NCBI GenBank assembly: GCA_047975545.1
Contig: JBKEDS010000006.1
Location: forward strand, 1 to 64,000
From: JBKEDS01 sp047975545
GTDB lineage: Bacteria > Bacteroidota > Bacteroidia > Flavobacteriales > Flavobacteriaceae
Direction: 5' to 3'
Length of the DNA stretch: 64,000 nt
The notes beneath the pieces are model-generated. The model saw only the letters and a program-made list of their open reading frames with translations. It had not been told where the DNA came from and searched no databases. A program made the translations under genes and the position numbers. How positions within the stretch are numbered: position 1 is the first letter of the stretch; the number at the start of each line of letters is the position of its first letter. Positions 51,030 through 59,993 of the stretch are shown in pieces.

Positions 51030-51059
51030 CTGTTAAAATGAAAAAATTATGTAGGTTTG
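51030..51059 (+). promoter_or_regulatory. promoter of fahA
   Basis: CTG at 51030-51032, a 19-base spacer and TAGGTTTG at 51052-51059, 22 bases before the ATG. The -33 box is one base off TTG. Confidence 0.5.
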
Positions 51060-51081
51060 AAGAAGAAACAAAATATAAGTT

Positions 51082-52365
51082 ATGCCCATATACGCCAATA
51101 ACCCGGACAGAAAGTCGTGGTTGCACGTCGATAAAAATTCCGATTTCCCCATACAAAATATTCCTTTTGGGGTATTTTTAACCCGTGACGATATTATTAC
51201 CATTGGCACCCGAATTGGCGACACGGCCATAGACTTGGGCGCATTGCACCAATTGGGGTATTTTGAGGGTATTCCGCTAACCGACGATATTTTTCTTCAG
51301 GATACGTTAAACGATTTTATTGCCGACGGCCGCAAAACATGGCGTGCGGTACGCAACCGCATTGCCGAAATTTTCGACAGCAACAACACAACCTTAAAGC
51401 AGAACAAAAGCCACAAGGAAATTGTATTGTTCCGTTTGGATGAAATTGAAATGCAATTGCCCGTTCAAATTGGCGATTATACCGGATTTTATTCCAGTTT
51501 GGAGCATGCCACCAATGTAGGTACCATGCTGCGCGATGCCAATAGCGCCCTATTGCCAAATTGGCTGCACATTCCGGTAGGTTACCATGGCAGGAGCTCG
51601 TCTATTATTCCTTCGGGAATCCCCATCCATCGCCCGCAAGGGCAAACATTGCCCGACAATGCCGATAGCCCTGTTTTTGGCCCAAGTAAATGGGTGGATT
51701 TTGAATTGGAAATGGCTTTTATAACTACCGACGCCAACGATTTGGGCGAACCTATCCCCGCAAACGAAGCCGAGGAGTACATTTTCGGTTTGGTATTGCT
51801 TAACGATTGGACGGCAAGGGATATTCAAAAATGGGAATACATGCCCCTTGGTCCTTTTTCATCCAAAAGTTTTGCCACTTCCATATCGCCTTGGATTGTT
51901 ACCTTGGATGCGCTACAACCCTTTAAAACCGAAAGCCCGGAACCTATAACGCCCCAACTGCCCTATTTGCAAACCAAAGGCAAAAAGGGTTACGATATTA
52001 AACTGGAGGTTGCCCTACAACCACAAAACGCAAAGGAAACCGTGGTATGCAAAACCAACTTTAAATATTTGTATTGGAACATGTCGCAGCAATTGGCGCA
52101 CCATACCATTAACGGTTGTCCGGTAAATTCGGGCGACTTAATGGGTAGCGGCACCATTTCGGGGCCAACCCCGGATTCCTACGGCTCGATGCTGGAATTG
52201 ACATGGAAAGGCGAAACCCCCATTAAACTAAAAGACGGCAGCGACCGCACCTCGGTTAACGACAACGACACCATTATCATGCGGGGCTACTGTAAAAACG
52301 ACGATTCCCGGATTGGCTTTGGCGAAATTTCCACCAAACTACTGCCTGTTTTTGGGAAAAGATAA
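51082..52365 (+). CDS. fahA: fumarylacetoacetase
   Basis: Last enzyme of tyrosine breakdown, splitting fumarylacetoacetate into fumarate and acetoacetate. The 427 residues show the N-terminal SH3-like part (IPFGVF...RIGDTAIDLGAL), D-Y-T-G-F-Y-S-S-L-E-H-A-T-N-V-G with a metal-binding Asp and the catalytic His, YHGRSSSIIPSG, the metal-site D-F-E-L-E-M-A-F, and GDLMGSGTISGP. Length matches the eukaryotic-type enzyme. A strong terminator follows. Confidence 0.95.
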   Translation: MPIYANNPDRKSWLHVDKNSDFPIQNIPFGVFLTRDDIITIGTRIGDTAIDLGALHQLGYFEGIPLTDDIFLQDTLNDFIADGRKTWRAVRNRIAEIFDSNNTTLKQNKSHKEIVLFRLDEIEMQLPVQIGDYTGFYSSLEHATNVGTMLRDANSALLPNWLHIPVGYHGRSSSIIPSGIPIHRPQGQTLPDNADSPVFGPSKWVDFELEMAFITTDANDLGEPIPANEAEEYIFGLVLLNDWTARDIQKWEYMPLGPFSSKSFATSISPWIVTLDALQPFKTESPEPITPQLPYLQTKGKKGYDIKLEVALQPQNAKETVVCKTNFKYLYWNMSQQLAHHTINGCPVNSGDLMGSGTISGPTPDSYGSMLELTWKGETPIKLKDGSDRTSVNDNDTIIMRGYCKNDDSRIGFGEISTKLLPVFGKR

Positions 52366-52382
52366 GCCAAACAAACAACAAT

Positions 52383-52419
52383 AAAAAAGCCCGAAAAGCA
52401 AAACTTTTCGGGCTTTTTT
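52383..52419. terminator. bidirectional terminator between fahA and a symporter gene
   Basis: AAAAAAGCCCGAAAAG (52383-52398) pairs exactly with CTTTTCGGGCTTTTTT (52404-52419) around a 5-base loop. It serves both convergent genes. Confidence 0.9.
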
Positions 52420-52432
52420 ATTTTAAATATCA

Positions 52433-54088
52433 TTAGTTCCAAAAGAACGAGTAGAGTGCCACCAAAATAATCATAATTACAAAAGCTCCAATGTTAAATA
52501 ACGGCGAGGTTTTAAATAAATCCTTAGTAATAGGTATTCCCTTAGAATCTTCTTCACCTTTATTCTGAATTAAACTTAGTACAATAATAACAATTGCGGT
52601 TAAAATGAAGGTTAAACCCATTTGATCCATCCAAGGCAAATCAACAAAAATAGGACTGGAAGACCACCCTTTTGGCCCTATTTTAAAATACATGGCAATC
52701 GGTATTGATACCAAAGCCCCAATAACAGCAGCATTATTTGTTGCTTTTTTCCAAAACAGGCCGAGAATAAATACTGCTAAAATACCAGGACTTACTACCC
52801 CCGTATATTCTTGAATATAATTAAATAATTGATCATTGCCTTCTAGCATAGGTGCAAAAACACCTCCTATAACCAAAGCTACAGCAGCCGAAGTCCTGCC
52901 AACATTAACCAAAGTTTTGCCCGATGCGTTTTTATTAATATAAGGTTTGTAAATATCCATGGTAAAAATAGTAGATGTTGAATTTAACATCGATGCCAAG
53001 GACGATACCACAGCCGCAGCCAATGCGGCAAAGGCCACACCTTTAAGTCCTACGGGCAAAAACTGCAACAACCAAGGGTATGCTTTATCGGCTTGCTCCA
53101 ACGATGGTAAATTATGTTGCGCCATAGTACCCAAAGAGGCCATAATTTCGGGGTCGTTAACAATAACATAAGCAGCAATCCCGGGAACTACTACTATTAT
53201 GGGAATAATCAGTTTTAAAAAAGCAGCAAACAGAATTCCTTTTTGCGATTCTTTAAGCGATTTTGCAGCCAAAGTTCGTTGGATAATGTACTGGTTAAAG
53301 CCCCAATAATATAGATTGGCCACCCATAACCCGCCAACTAAAACGGCAATCCCGGGGAGGTCGCTATAGAATTGATTATCCTTATCCAGTATCATAACAA
53401 ATCGCTCTGGCGCACGCTCATAAATCGTCTTAAACCCTTCTACTACACCTTCACCACCCGAAACTGTATTTAAAGCCAAATACGTGGTTACAATACCTCC
53501 AAGCACTAAAAACACGACTTGAATAACATCAGTCCACGCCACAGCCGATAGTCCACCATATAACGAATATGCGGCAGCAAACAAAGCCAAACCAACAATG
53601 CCATAGATTAAGGGCACACCCATGATAGTTTCAATGGCTAAAGCCCCTAAATACATTACAGATGCTAAATTTACAAATACGTATAGGGCAATCCAAAATA
53701 CGGCTAAAATGGTTTTTAAGTTTGTGGAATAGCGTTTTTCAACAAATTCCGGAATGGTATAAATACCCTTTTCAATAAATATCGGGAGGAAGTATTTCCC
53801 TACTATAATTAGGGTTATAGCCGCCATCCATTCATAAGAGGCAATAGCCAACCCCATTGCAAACCCGGAGCCGGACATGCCTATAAACTGCTCAGCCGAA
53901 ATATTGGCCGCAATTAACGAGGCCCCAATGGCCCACCAGGGTAGCGATTTACTTGCCAAAAAATAATCTTCCGTACTTTTTTCCTGCCCGTCCTTGCTTC
54001 TGGACACCCATAAACCAACACCCAAAATAAGCACGGCATAGGCTGCAAATACGGCATAATCTAAAAATTCAAAATGCGTGGTATTCAT
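52433..54088 (-). CDS. sodium:solute symporter (SSS family, sugar-type)
   Basis: A 551-residue inner-membrane transporter with about 14 hydrophobic segments. LIAANISAEQFIGMSGSGFAMG resembles the first helix pair of vSGLT-type sodium/sugar symporters, and YSLYGGLSAVAWTDVIQ and NLYYWGFNQYIIQRTLAAKS are family signatures. The solute is probably a sugar or related polyol, inferred from the SGLT-like motifs only. Its coding DNA is somewhat more AT-rich and less codon-biased than most of its neighbours. A promoter is visible 178 bases upstream. Confidence 0.9.
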   Translation of the reverse strand: MNTTHFEFLDYAVFAAYAVLILGVGLWVSRSKDGQEKSTEDYFLASKSLPWWAIGASLIAANISAEQFIGMSGSGFAMGLAIASYEWMAAITLIIVGKYFLPIFIEKGIYTIPEFVEKRYSTNLKTILAVFWIALYVFVNLASVMYLGALAIETIMGVPLIYGIVGLALFAAAYSLYGGLSAVAWTDVIQVVFLVLGGIVTTYLALNTVSGGEGVVEGFKTIYERAPERFVMILDKDNQFYSDLPGIAVLVGGLWVANLYYWGFNQYIIQRTLAAKSLKESQKGILFAAFLKLIIPIIVVVPGIAAYVIVNDPEIMASLGTMAQHNLPSLEQADKAYPWLLQFLPVGLKGVAFAALAAAVVSSLASMLNSTSTIFTMDIYKPYINKNASGKTLVNVGRTSAAVALVIGGVFAPMLEGNDQLFNYIQEYTGVVSPGILAVFILGLFWKKATNNAAVIGALVSIPIAMYFKIGPKGWSSSPIFVDLPWMDQMGLTFILTAIVIIVLSLIQNKGEEDSKGIPITKDLFKTSPLFNIGAFVIMIILVALYSFFWN

Positions 54089-54265
54089 AATAAAAATTGT
54101 TCTAAATTAGTTAGCTATATTATTAAAATCCTGAAATTCCCATGGCGTTAATACAACACAAGAATTAAGAATTTCCGAATATAAAAAACTTATTTTTGCG
54201 CTGCAATGATTTTTTGCTATTTTAATGTTCCAGTCATTTCTTTTTAGGGATAAAGCATTAGTTTT

Positions 54266-54295
54266 CAAACATATTGTATTGTTTTTAAATTTCAA
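54266..54295 (-). promoter_or_regulatory. promoter of the symporter gene
   Basis: Minus-strand TTG at 54295-54293, a 19-base spacer and TATGTTTG at 54273-54266, a perfect consensus. The leader is about 170 bases. The 387-base gap between the symporter gene and purE also holds the purE promoter; nothing else was recognised in it. Confidence 0.55.
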
Positions 54296-54399
54296 CCTAC
54301 TTCCTGTTCATTTTTGGAAACTTTTATCAATACTATTTATTTTGTAAAAGTGCATTTGCCTTGAAATTCTTTAAAAACAAAAAATATATTCTTTATGGG

Positions 54400-54430
54400 T
54401 TGAAGCATTAAAAAGGAAAACGTAATTTTG
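54400..54430 (+). promoter_or_regulatory. promoter of purE
   Basis: TTG at 54400-54402, a 20-base spacer and TAATTTTG at 54423-54430, 45 bases before the purE GTG. Confidence 0.6.
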
Positions 54431-54475
54431 AGTCTTTAAAAAATAGGATTTCTAATTGTACAAAACCATTTAATA

Positions 54476-54955
54476 GTGAAAAAAATAGGAATAATCATGG
54501 GCAGTAAAAGCGATTTGCCCGTTATGCAGGATGCCATAGATATTTTAAAGGAATTTAACATAGAAGTTGAAGTCGATATAGTATCGGCGCACCGCACCCC
54601 GGAAAAACTGTTCGACTACGGTAAAAATGCCCATACAAGGGGCATTGCGGTAATTATTGCCGGAGCGGGTGGTGCCGCGCATTTGCCCGGTATGGTGGCT
54701 TCGTTGTCGCCGCTTCCGGTTATTGGCGTACCCGTAAAAAGCAGCAACTCTATCGATGGTTGGGATTCGGTTTTGTCCATCCTGCAAATGCCAGGAGGTG
54801 TTCCGGTGGCAACCGTAGCCCTTAACGGCGCCAAAAATGCAGGAATTTTGGCCGCACAAATTTTGGGCGCTAATAATCCCGAAATTTTAAACAAAATTGT
54901 AGCTTACAAAGAAAGCCTAAAACAAAAGGTTTACGAGTCGGCTAAAGGGTTGTAA
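54476..54955 (+). CDS. purE: N5-carboxyaminoimidazole ribonucleotide mutase
   Basis: Class I PurE, rearranging N5-CAIR to CAIR in purine synthesis. The 159 residues begin at a GTG with K-K-I-G-I-I-M-G-S-K-S-D-L-P-V-M, then VSAHRTPEKL with the catalytic His, AGAGGAAHLPGM, and the P-V-K-S-S block. PurE of this class needs PurK to make its substrate; no purK is in the window. An imperfect hairpin (54963-54990) follows. Confidence 0.95.
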   Translation: MKKIGIIMGSKSDLPVMQDAIDILKEFNIEVEVDIVSAHRTPEKLFDYGKNAHTRGIAVIIAGAGGAAHLPGMVASLSPLPVIGVPVKSSNSIDGWDSVLSILQMPGGVPVATVALNGAKNAGILAAQILGANNPEILNKIVAYKESLKQKVYESAKGL

Positions 54956-54962
54956 AACGTAA

Positions 54963-54990
54963 AAACCCCGAATACTGCTATTCGAGGTTT
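54963..54990 (+). terminator. probable terminator after purE
   Basis: AACCCCGAATA and TATTCGAGGTT pair with one mismatch around CTGC, followed by TT, just after the purE stop. Confidence 0.55.
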
Positions 54991-55055
54991 TACGCTATTA
55001 ATAATTCATTAGAGTTAGTCACTCTTAAATTAACCGGCGCAAAAATAAAAAAAAA

Positions 55056-55073
55056 TACTATGTACGCATAGTA
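55056..55073. promoter_or_regulatory. candidate operator palindrome ahead of the M3 peptidase gene
   Basis: TACTATG-TACG-CATAGTA is a perfect 7-bp inverted repeat with a 4-base centre, in an A-rich context 42 bases before the ATG. The form fits a dimeric regulator site; the regulator is unknown. Confidence 0.4.
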
Positions 55074-55114
55074 AAAAAATAATTTTAACAAATCCATTAA
55101 AATTTATCAAAAAA

Positions 55115-57151
55115 ATGGCTAATATCTTGATTGAAAAATTCAATACGCCTTATAATACCGCTCCTTTTTTAAAAATAAACAACAACGATTATCTTCCCGC
55201 CTTTACCCAAGCCATAGCCAACGCCAAAGCGGAAATAGATGCCATTGTTGCCAACACGGAAGCTCCGATCTTTAAAAATACTATTGAAGCCTTAGAGTTT
55301 TCGGGCGAACAGTTAGATAGGATTTCAAGCATTTTTTTTAATTTAAATTCGGCCGAAACCAACGACGACATTCAAAAAATAGCACAAGAGGTATCGCCCA
55401 TGCTATCCGAATTCAGTAACGATATTACCTTAAACCAAACACTTTTCAACCGTATAAAAACCGTTTATCTTTCTAAGGATAATTTAAACTTAACGCCCGA
55501 ACAAACCACGCTTCTCGAAAAAAAATACAAATCCTTTTCCCGAAACGGCGCCAATTTACCTGAGGATGAAAAATTGCAACTTCGTGAAATAGACAAGCAA
55601 TTAAGCCAGCTAAAACTTAAATTTGGCGAAAACGTCTTGGCCGAAACCAATGCCTTTGAAATGCTTATTACCAACGAAAGCGATTTAAAAGGGCTTCCCG
55701 AAGGCCTTATAGAAGCCGCCAAGCAACTGGCCGAAAGCAAAAACAAAACAGGCTGGCTGTTTACCCTGGATTACCCCAGTTATATCCCATTTGTAACCTA
55801 TGCCGAAAGCAGGGCACTGCGTAAACAGTTAGCTTTGGCCGCCGGAAGCAAAGGGTTTCACGATAATAAACTGGACAATCAGGATATTGTCCTGCAAATA
55901 GCAAAATTGCGGTTTAAACGGGCGCAACTTTTAGGCTATAAAACCCATGCCCATTTTGTATTGGAAGAACGCATGGCCAAAACACCCGAAAACGTCGATG
56001 GGTTTTTAAACGATTTATTAAACAAATCGAAACCTGCCGCTATTCGGGAGTTCCAAACCCTTCAAAATTTTGCAAAAGAACGGGATGGTATTGAACAATT
56101 AGAAAAATGGGACGGCGCATTTTATGCCGAAAAACTAAAACAAAAACTATTCAGCATAAACGACGAACTTTTAAAACCCTATTTTAAACTCGAAAACGTT
56201 ATAAACGGTGCATTTACGGTTGCCCAAAAATTATTCGATTTAAAGTTTGAAGAAATACACGATGTAGACAAGTACCACCCCGATGTTTTAACCTATAAAG
56301 TAACTAATGAAAATAACGATTTGGTTGCCATTTTTTATGCCGATTTTTTTCCAAGACCGGGAAAACGAAACGGCGCATGGATGACCTCCTACAAGCCTCA
56401 ATTTGTAAAAAACAGCATTGAGGAGCGCCCACACGTTTCCATAGTTTGCAATTTTACCAAACCTACCAAAACCAAACCATCGCTTTTAACCTTTAACGAG
56501 GTTACCACCCTGTTCCATGAATTTGGCCACGCCCTACACGGCATGTTGGCCGGCACCACCTACCCCAGTTTGTCCGGCACCAATGTATTTTGGGATTTTG
56601 TAGAACTGCCAAGCCAAATTATGGAAAATTGGTGCTACGAAAAAGAAGCCTTGGAGCTTTTTGCCACACACTACCAAACGGGCGAACTTATTCCTTTGGA
56701 TTTAATTGAAAAAATAAAGGCATCTGCCGCTTTTAACGAAGGCATGCAAACCCTGCGCCAGCTTAGTTTCGGGTTGTTGGATATGAACTGGCACGGCATA
56801 AACCCCACGAAAATTACCAACGTTAAAGCACACGAGTCCAAGGCCTTTAAAAACACCGATTTATACCCCGAAGTAAAAGAAAACTGCATGAGCACGGCGT
56901 TTTCGCATATTTTCCAAGGCGGATATTCATCAGGCTATTACAGTTATAAATGGGCCGAAGTGCTTGATGCCGATGCTTTTGAATATTTTAAGGAATCGGG
57001 AATTTTCAACAAAACCGTTGCCAAAAAGTTTAAGGACAATATTCTTAGCAAAGGCGGCACCGAAGATCCTATGGCACTTTATAAGCGCTTTTGCGGAAAA
57101 GAACCACAACCGGAAGCCTTGTTAAGACGCGCCGGGTTGGTTGCTGAATGA
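55115..57151 (+). CDS. M3 family metallopeptidase (Dcp/oligopeptidase A-like)
   Basis: A 678-residue zinc peptidase of family M3. The HEFGH zinc motif is at 468-472 (TLFHEFGHALHGMLAG), followed by the E-L-P-S-Q-I-M-E-N-W block with the third zinc ligand Glu. A C-terminal GGYSSGYYSYKWAEVLDADAF segment provides substrate-binding tyrosines. There is no signal peptide, so it is cytosolic; it probably trims oligopeptides or dipeptides. Dcp and OpdA share this architecture and are hard to tell apart by eye. Confidence 0.93.
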   Translation: MANILIEKFNTPYNTAPFLKINNNDYLPAFTQAIANAKAEIDAIVANTEAPIFKNTIEALEFSGEQLDRISSIFFNLNSAETNDDIQKIAQEVSPMLSEFSNDITLNQTLFNRIKTVYLSKDNLNLTPEQTTLLEKKYKSFSRNGANLPEDEKLQLREIDKQLSQLKLKFGENVLAETNAFEMLITNESDLKGLPEGLIEAAKQLAESKNKTGWLFTLDYPSYIPFVTYAESRALRKQLALAAGSKGFHDNKLDNQDIVLQIAKLRFKRAQLLGYKTHAHFVLEERMAKTPENVDGFLNDLLNKSKPAAIREFQTLQNFAKERDGIEQLEKWDGAFYAEKLKQKLFSINDELLKPYFKLENVINGAFTVAQKLFDLKFEEIHDVDKYHPDVLTYKVTNENNDLVAIFYADFFPRPGKRNGAWMTSYKPQFVKNSIEERPHVSIVCNFTKPTKTKPSLLTFNEVTTLFHEFGHALHGMLAGTTYPSLSGTNVFWDFVELPSQIMENWCYEKEALELFATHYQTGELIPLDLIEKIKASAAFNEGMQTLRQLSFGLLDMNWHGINPTKITNVKAHESKAFKNTDLYPEVKENCMSTAFSHIFQGGYSSGYYSYKWAEVLDADAFEYFKESGIFNKTVAKKFKDNILSKGGTEDPMALYKRFCGKEPQPEALLRRAGLVAE

Positions 57152-57301
57152 TATTACTCTAAGGAGAAACACAACTATCGCAACCAATCCGGTCGTTATC
57201 AAAATTTAGGAGCTACGGCAAAAAAGCGTTTTACGGTTAATAATTCAGTAGAATTTCAAACCATTTTTTCTTTTTTACCATATATATTAAATCACGGTAG
57301 T

Positions 57302-58771
57302 CTAAACATCTCCCCTTTTTCGCCTAAGTGTTAAGGGCTTTCGGGTGTAACCAAACAGGCGGTAATCCTTAATTAAATCGGCAATGCCCTTGGGTACCAT
57401 GTCTTCCCAGCCGAGTTCGCCTTCGGTAATCATACGCAGGATTTCCCTTGAAAATATATTTAAAATACTTTCATCGAAATCGGGAATATCCACAACTTTT
57501 CCGTTGTATTTAAAGAACTTGTACAGTTCTTTCATGCGGGGGTAAACTTTTAGGTTTTCGCTGGTAATAAGTTCGCCCGTTTCGGGATCCAGCATAGGGT
57601 ACAGGTACACTTTTAAATCCTTAAAGAACAGCTTGCCAAAGGCCTCCAAAATACCACCGCTTAAATGGCGATAATACTTTTCGTCGAAAATATCAACCAA
57701 ATTACTAACGCCCATGGCCAAGCCCATTCGTGCTTTGGTGTAATTGGAAAAATACTCAACAACCTTGTAATACTCCTGAAAATTGGTAATCATTACGTTT
57801 TGCCCGAGCGAGCATAACAAATCGGCTCTATCGATAAAATCTTGCTCATTTATTTCACCTTCCGAACGCAGATTGGATAGGGTTATTTCAAATACTACAA
57901 CGGTTTTGTCCTTATCTACTTTGCGTTCTTTGGTAAATATTTCCAACGATTTCTCATACATAGCCATATTTACCTTGGTAACGGGCCTAAAACTTCCGCG
58001 CAGCGCTAAAATATTTTTTTTGTACAACATTTTGGCCGGCAGAACGTTGGTGCCATCGGGGCCAAACATAACGGCGTCGGTCATGCCGTTTTTAACCAAT
58101 TGCAGGCTCATTAATCGGTTATCTACATTTTGGAAAGCGGGCCCCGAAAAGTTAATGGTATCAATTTCCAACTGGTCCTTGTCCAAGTGGTCGTAAAGAT
58201 AGCGCAACAATTTTTTTGGCTCGTTATATTTATAAAAAGCCCCATAAATTAAGTTTGTGCCAAGTACCCCAAGGGTTTCCTGTTGCAGTCGGGCATCGGT
58301 TTCCTTAAAACGTACGTGTATTACAATATCGTTATAATCGGCACTGGCCTCTACTTGGTATTTTATGCCTACCCAGCCATGGCCTTTGTTCTGCTTGGCA
58401 AAATCGATGGTTGCCACGGTATTGGCATAGGCAAAAAATATTTTTTCGGGATGCTTGTCGCGGGTAATGCGCTTTTCCATAAGATCCATTTCGTGCGAAA
58501 GCATTTTGCGCAAGCGGGCTTCGGTAACGTAGCGGCCATCTTCTTCGGCGCCGTAAATGGCATCGCTAAAATCCTTATCGTAGGCCGACATGGCCTTGGC
58601 TATAGTACCCGAAGCACCACCTGCCCTAAAGAAATGGCGACAGGTTTCCTGTCCGGCGCCAATTTCGGCAAAGGTGCCATAAATATTCTCGTTTAGGTTT
58701 ATTTTTAAGGCTTTGGTTTTTAACGACGGAATGTCCTCAACCTCGCGGTCGCCTTTTATGTAAATGTCCAT
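57302..58771 (-). CDS. conserved cytosolic protein of unknown function, 489 residues
   Basis: A large soluble protein, without signal or membrane segments. It begins MDIYIKGDREVEDIPSLKTK and contains strongly patterned blocks that look conserved: AEIGAGQETCRHFFRAGGASGTIAKAMSAYDKDFSDA, FAYANTVATIDF, HGWVGIKYQ, NLIYGAFY, FGPDGTNVLPA, LALRGSFRPVTKVNM. The A-G-G-A-S-G-T and DAVMFGPDG segments suggest a phosphate- or nucleotide-binding enzyme, but I cannot assign a family, and database names I have seen for relatives are unconvincing. It is monocistronic. Confidence 0.85.
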   Translation of the reverse strand: MDIYIKGDREVEDIPSLKTKALKINLNENIYGTFAEIGAGQETCRHFFRAGGASGTIAKAMSAYDKDFSDAIYGAEEDGRYVTEARLRKMLSHEMDLMEKRITRDKHPEKIFFAYANTVATIDFAKQNKGHGWVGIKYQVEASADYNDIVIHVRFKETDARLQQETLGVLGTNLIYGAFYKYNEPKKLLRYLYDHLDKDQLEIDTINFSGPAFQNVDNRLMSLQLVKNGMTDAVMFGPDGTNVLPAKMLYKKNILALRGSFRPVTKVNMAMYEKSLEIFTKERKVDKDKTVVVFEITLSNLRSEGEINEQDFIDRADLLCSLGQNVMITNFQEYYKVVEYFSNYTKARMGLAMGVSNLVDIFDEKYYRHLSGGILEAFGKLFFKDLKVYLYPMLDPETGELITSENLKVYPRMKELYKFFKYNGKVVDIPDFDESILNIFSREILRMITEGELGWEDMVPKGIADLIKDYRLFGYTRKPLTLRRKRGDV

Positions 58772-59014
58772 ATTTTGCGATAAATTTCAATACAGGGTAA
58801 AGATATTAAATCTGTAACTGAAACAAAAAAATAAGATTACTTTTGTATAAATCTTGGTTTGTTGCGGATGTTTTTCTTCAGCAAATAACAATTAAATATA
58901 ATGAACCCCCCCCCATGATTAAGTTTTAATCACACAGCGAAATGTTAATTTGGGTGTTCCATACTTACACTGAACTGACGAAGTGTGACTATTAAAAGCA
59001 ATAAATATTAACAC

Positions 59015-59779
59015 ATGAAAGTTACTTTTCTTGGTACCGGAACCTCTCAGGGCATACCCATTATTGGGTGTACGCACCCCGTGTGCCTAAGCAAAAACAA
59101 AAAAGATAAACGTTTACGCTCCTCGGTGTTGGTCGAGTGGAATGGTTATGCGTATGTAATAGACTGCGGCCCCGATTTTAGGCATCAAATGCTTCGGGCG
59201 GGATGCACCAAATTAAACGGTATTTTGTTTACCCATGAGCATAGCGACCATGTTATGGGCTTGGATGATATCCGCCCTTTTAATTTCCTGCACGGCGATA
59301 TGCCCATTTATGCACACAAGCGGGTTTTAAAGAATATTACCAAGCGGTTTGGTTATATTTTTAAAACGCATAACAAATACCCCGGTGCCCCAACCGTTGT
59401 AAAACATAGAATAAAAAACGAACCGTTTACATTGCATGATTTGAAAATAATGCCCATTAACGGCAAGCACGGGAATTTGCAAGTATTCGGGTTTAGGTTT
59501 GGCGATTTTGCCTATATAACCGATATGAAGACGATAAAGGACAAAGAAATTGAAAAAATTAAGCACGTTAAGGTTTTGGTGGTTAACGCCTTGCGCATAA
59601 CGCCGCACCATTCGCATTTTAACCTTGAAGAGGCCTTAAATTTTATAAACAAAGTACAGCCACAAACCGCCTATCTTACCCATATTAGCCACATGCTTGG
59701 GTTTCATGACGAGGTGGAGCGCCAATTACCCGATAACATCCATTTGGCTTATGATGGTTTGCAGGTTTTAATATCGTAA
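59015..59779 (+). CDS. MBL-fold metal-dependent hydrolase (PhnP-like)
   Basis: A 254-residue metallo-beta-lactamase-fold hydrolase. It starts MKVTFLGTGTSQGIPIIGC, a PhnP/RNase Z-like opening, has the T-H-x-H-x-D-H metal motif at H74, H76, D78 and H79, the downstream GHPHSH-like histidines (H138, H171-type segment PHHSH), and C-x-x-x-C near the N-terminus. PhnP-type enzymes act on cyclic phosphodiesters; no phn genes are near, so the substrate is open. Confidence 0.88.
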   Translation: MKVTFLGTGTSQGIPIIGCTHPVCLSKNKKDKRLRSSVLVEWNGYAYVIDCGPDFRHQMLRAGCTKLNGILFTHEHSDHVMGLDDIRPFNFLHGDMPIYAHKRVLKNITKRFGYIFKTHNKYPGAPTVVKHRIKNEPFTLHDLKIMPINGKHGNLQVFGFRFGDFAYITDMKTIKDKEIEKIKHVKVLVVNALRITPHHSHFNLEEALNFINKVQPQTAYLTHISHMLGFHDEVERQLPDNIHLAYDGLQVLIS

Positions 59780-59993
59780 TCAATAGAGCGGTCTCAAGCC
59801 TCCTACATTAGATAATTCCCTATATCGTTCATTTTTAAAGTAAAATGACTCTGATTTTCTACTGTTTGATTAGTTTGTAATTAGGGGACTTACAGAGGCA
59901 AGCAAAACTAAAAAAACAACCGTTAAAGAAACCCTAAAACCCCAACACCCTAAATTTCTTTGTTATATTTGGGGCTTTAGCAAAAAACGAACT

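Noticed and set aside
58906..58914. Run of nine C residues between the 489-residue gene and the MBL gene
   Set aside because: It lies in non-coding DNA and neither flanking frame crosses it; a phase-variation role cannot be supported, though it could be a sequencing-sensitive site.
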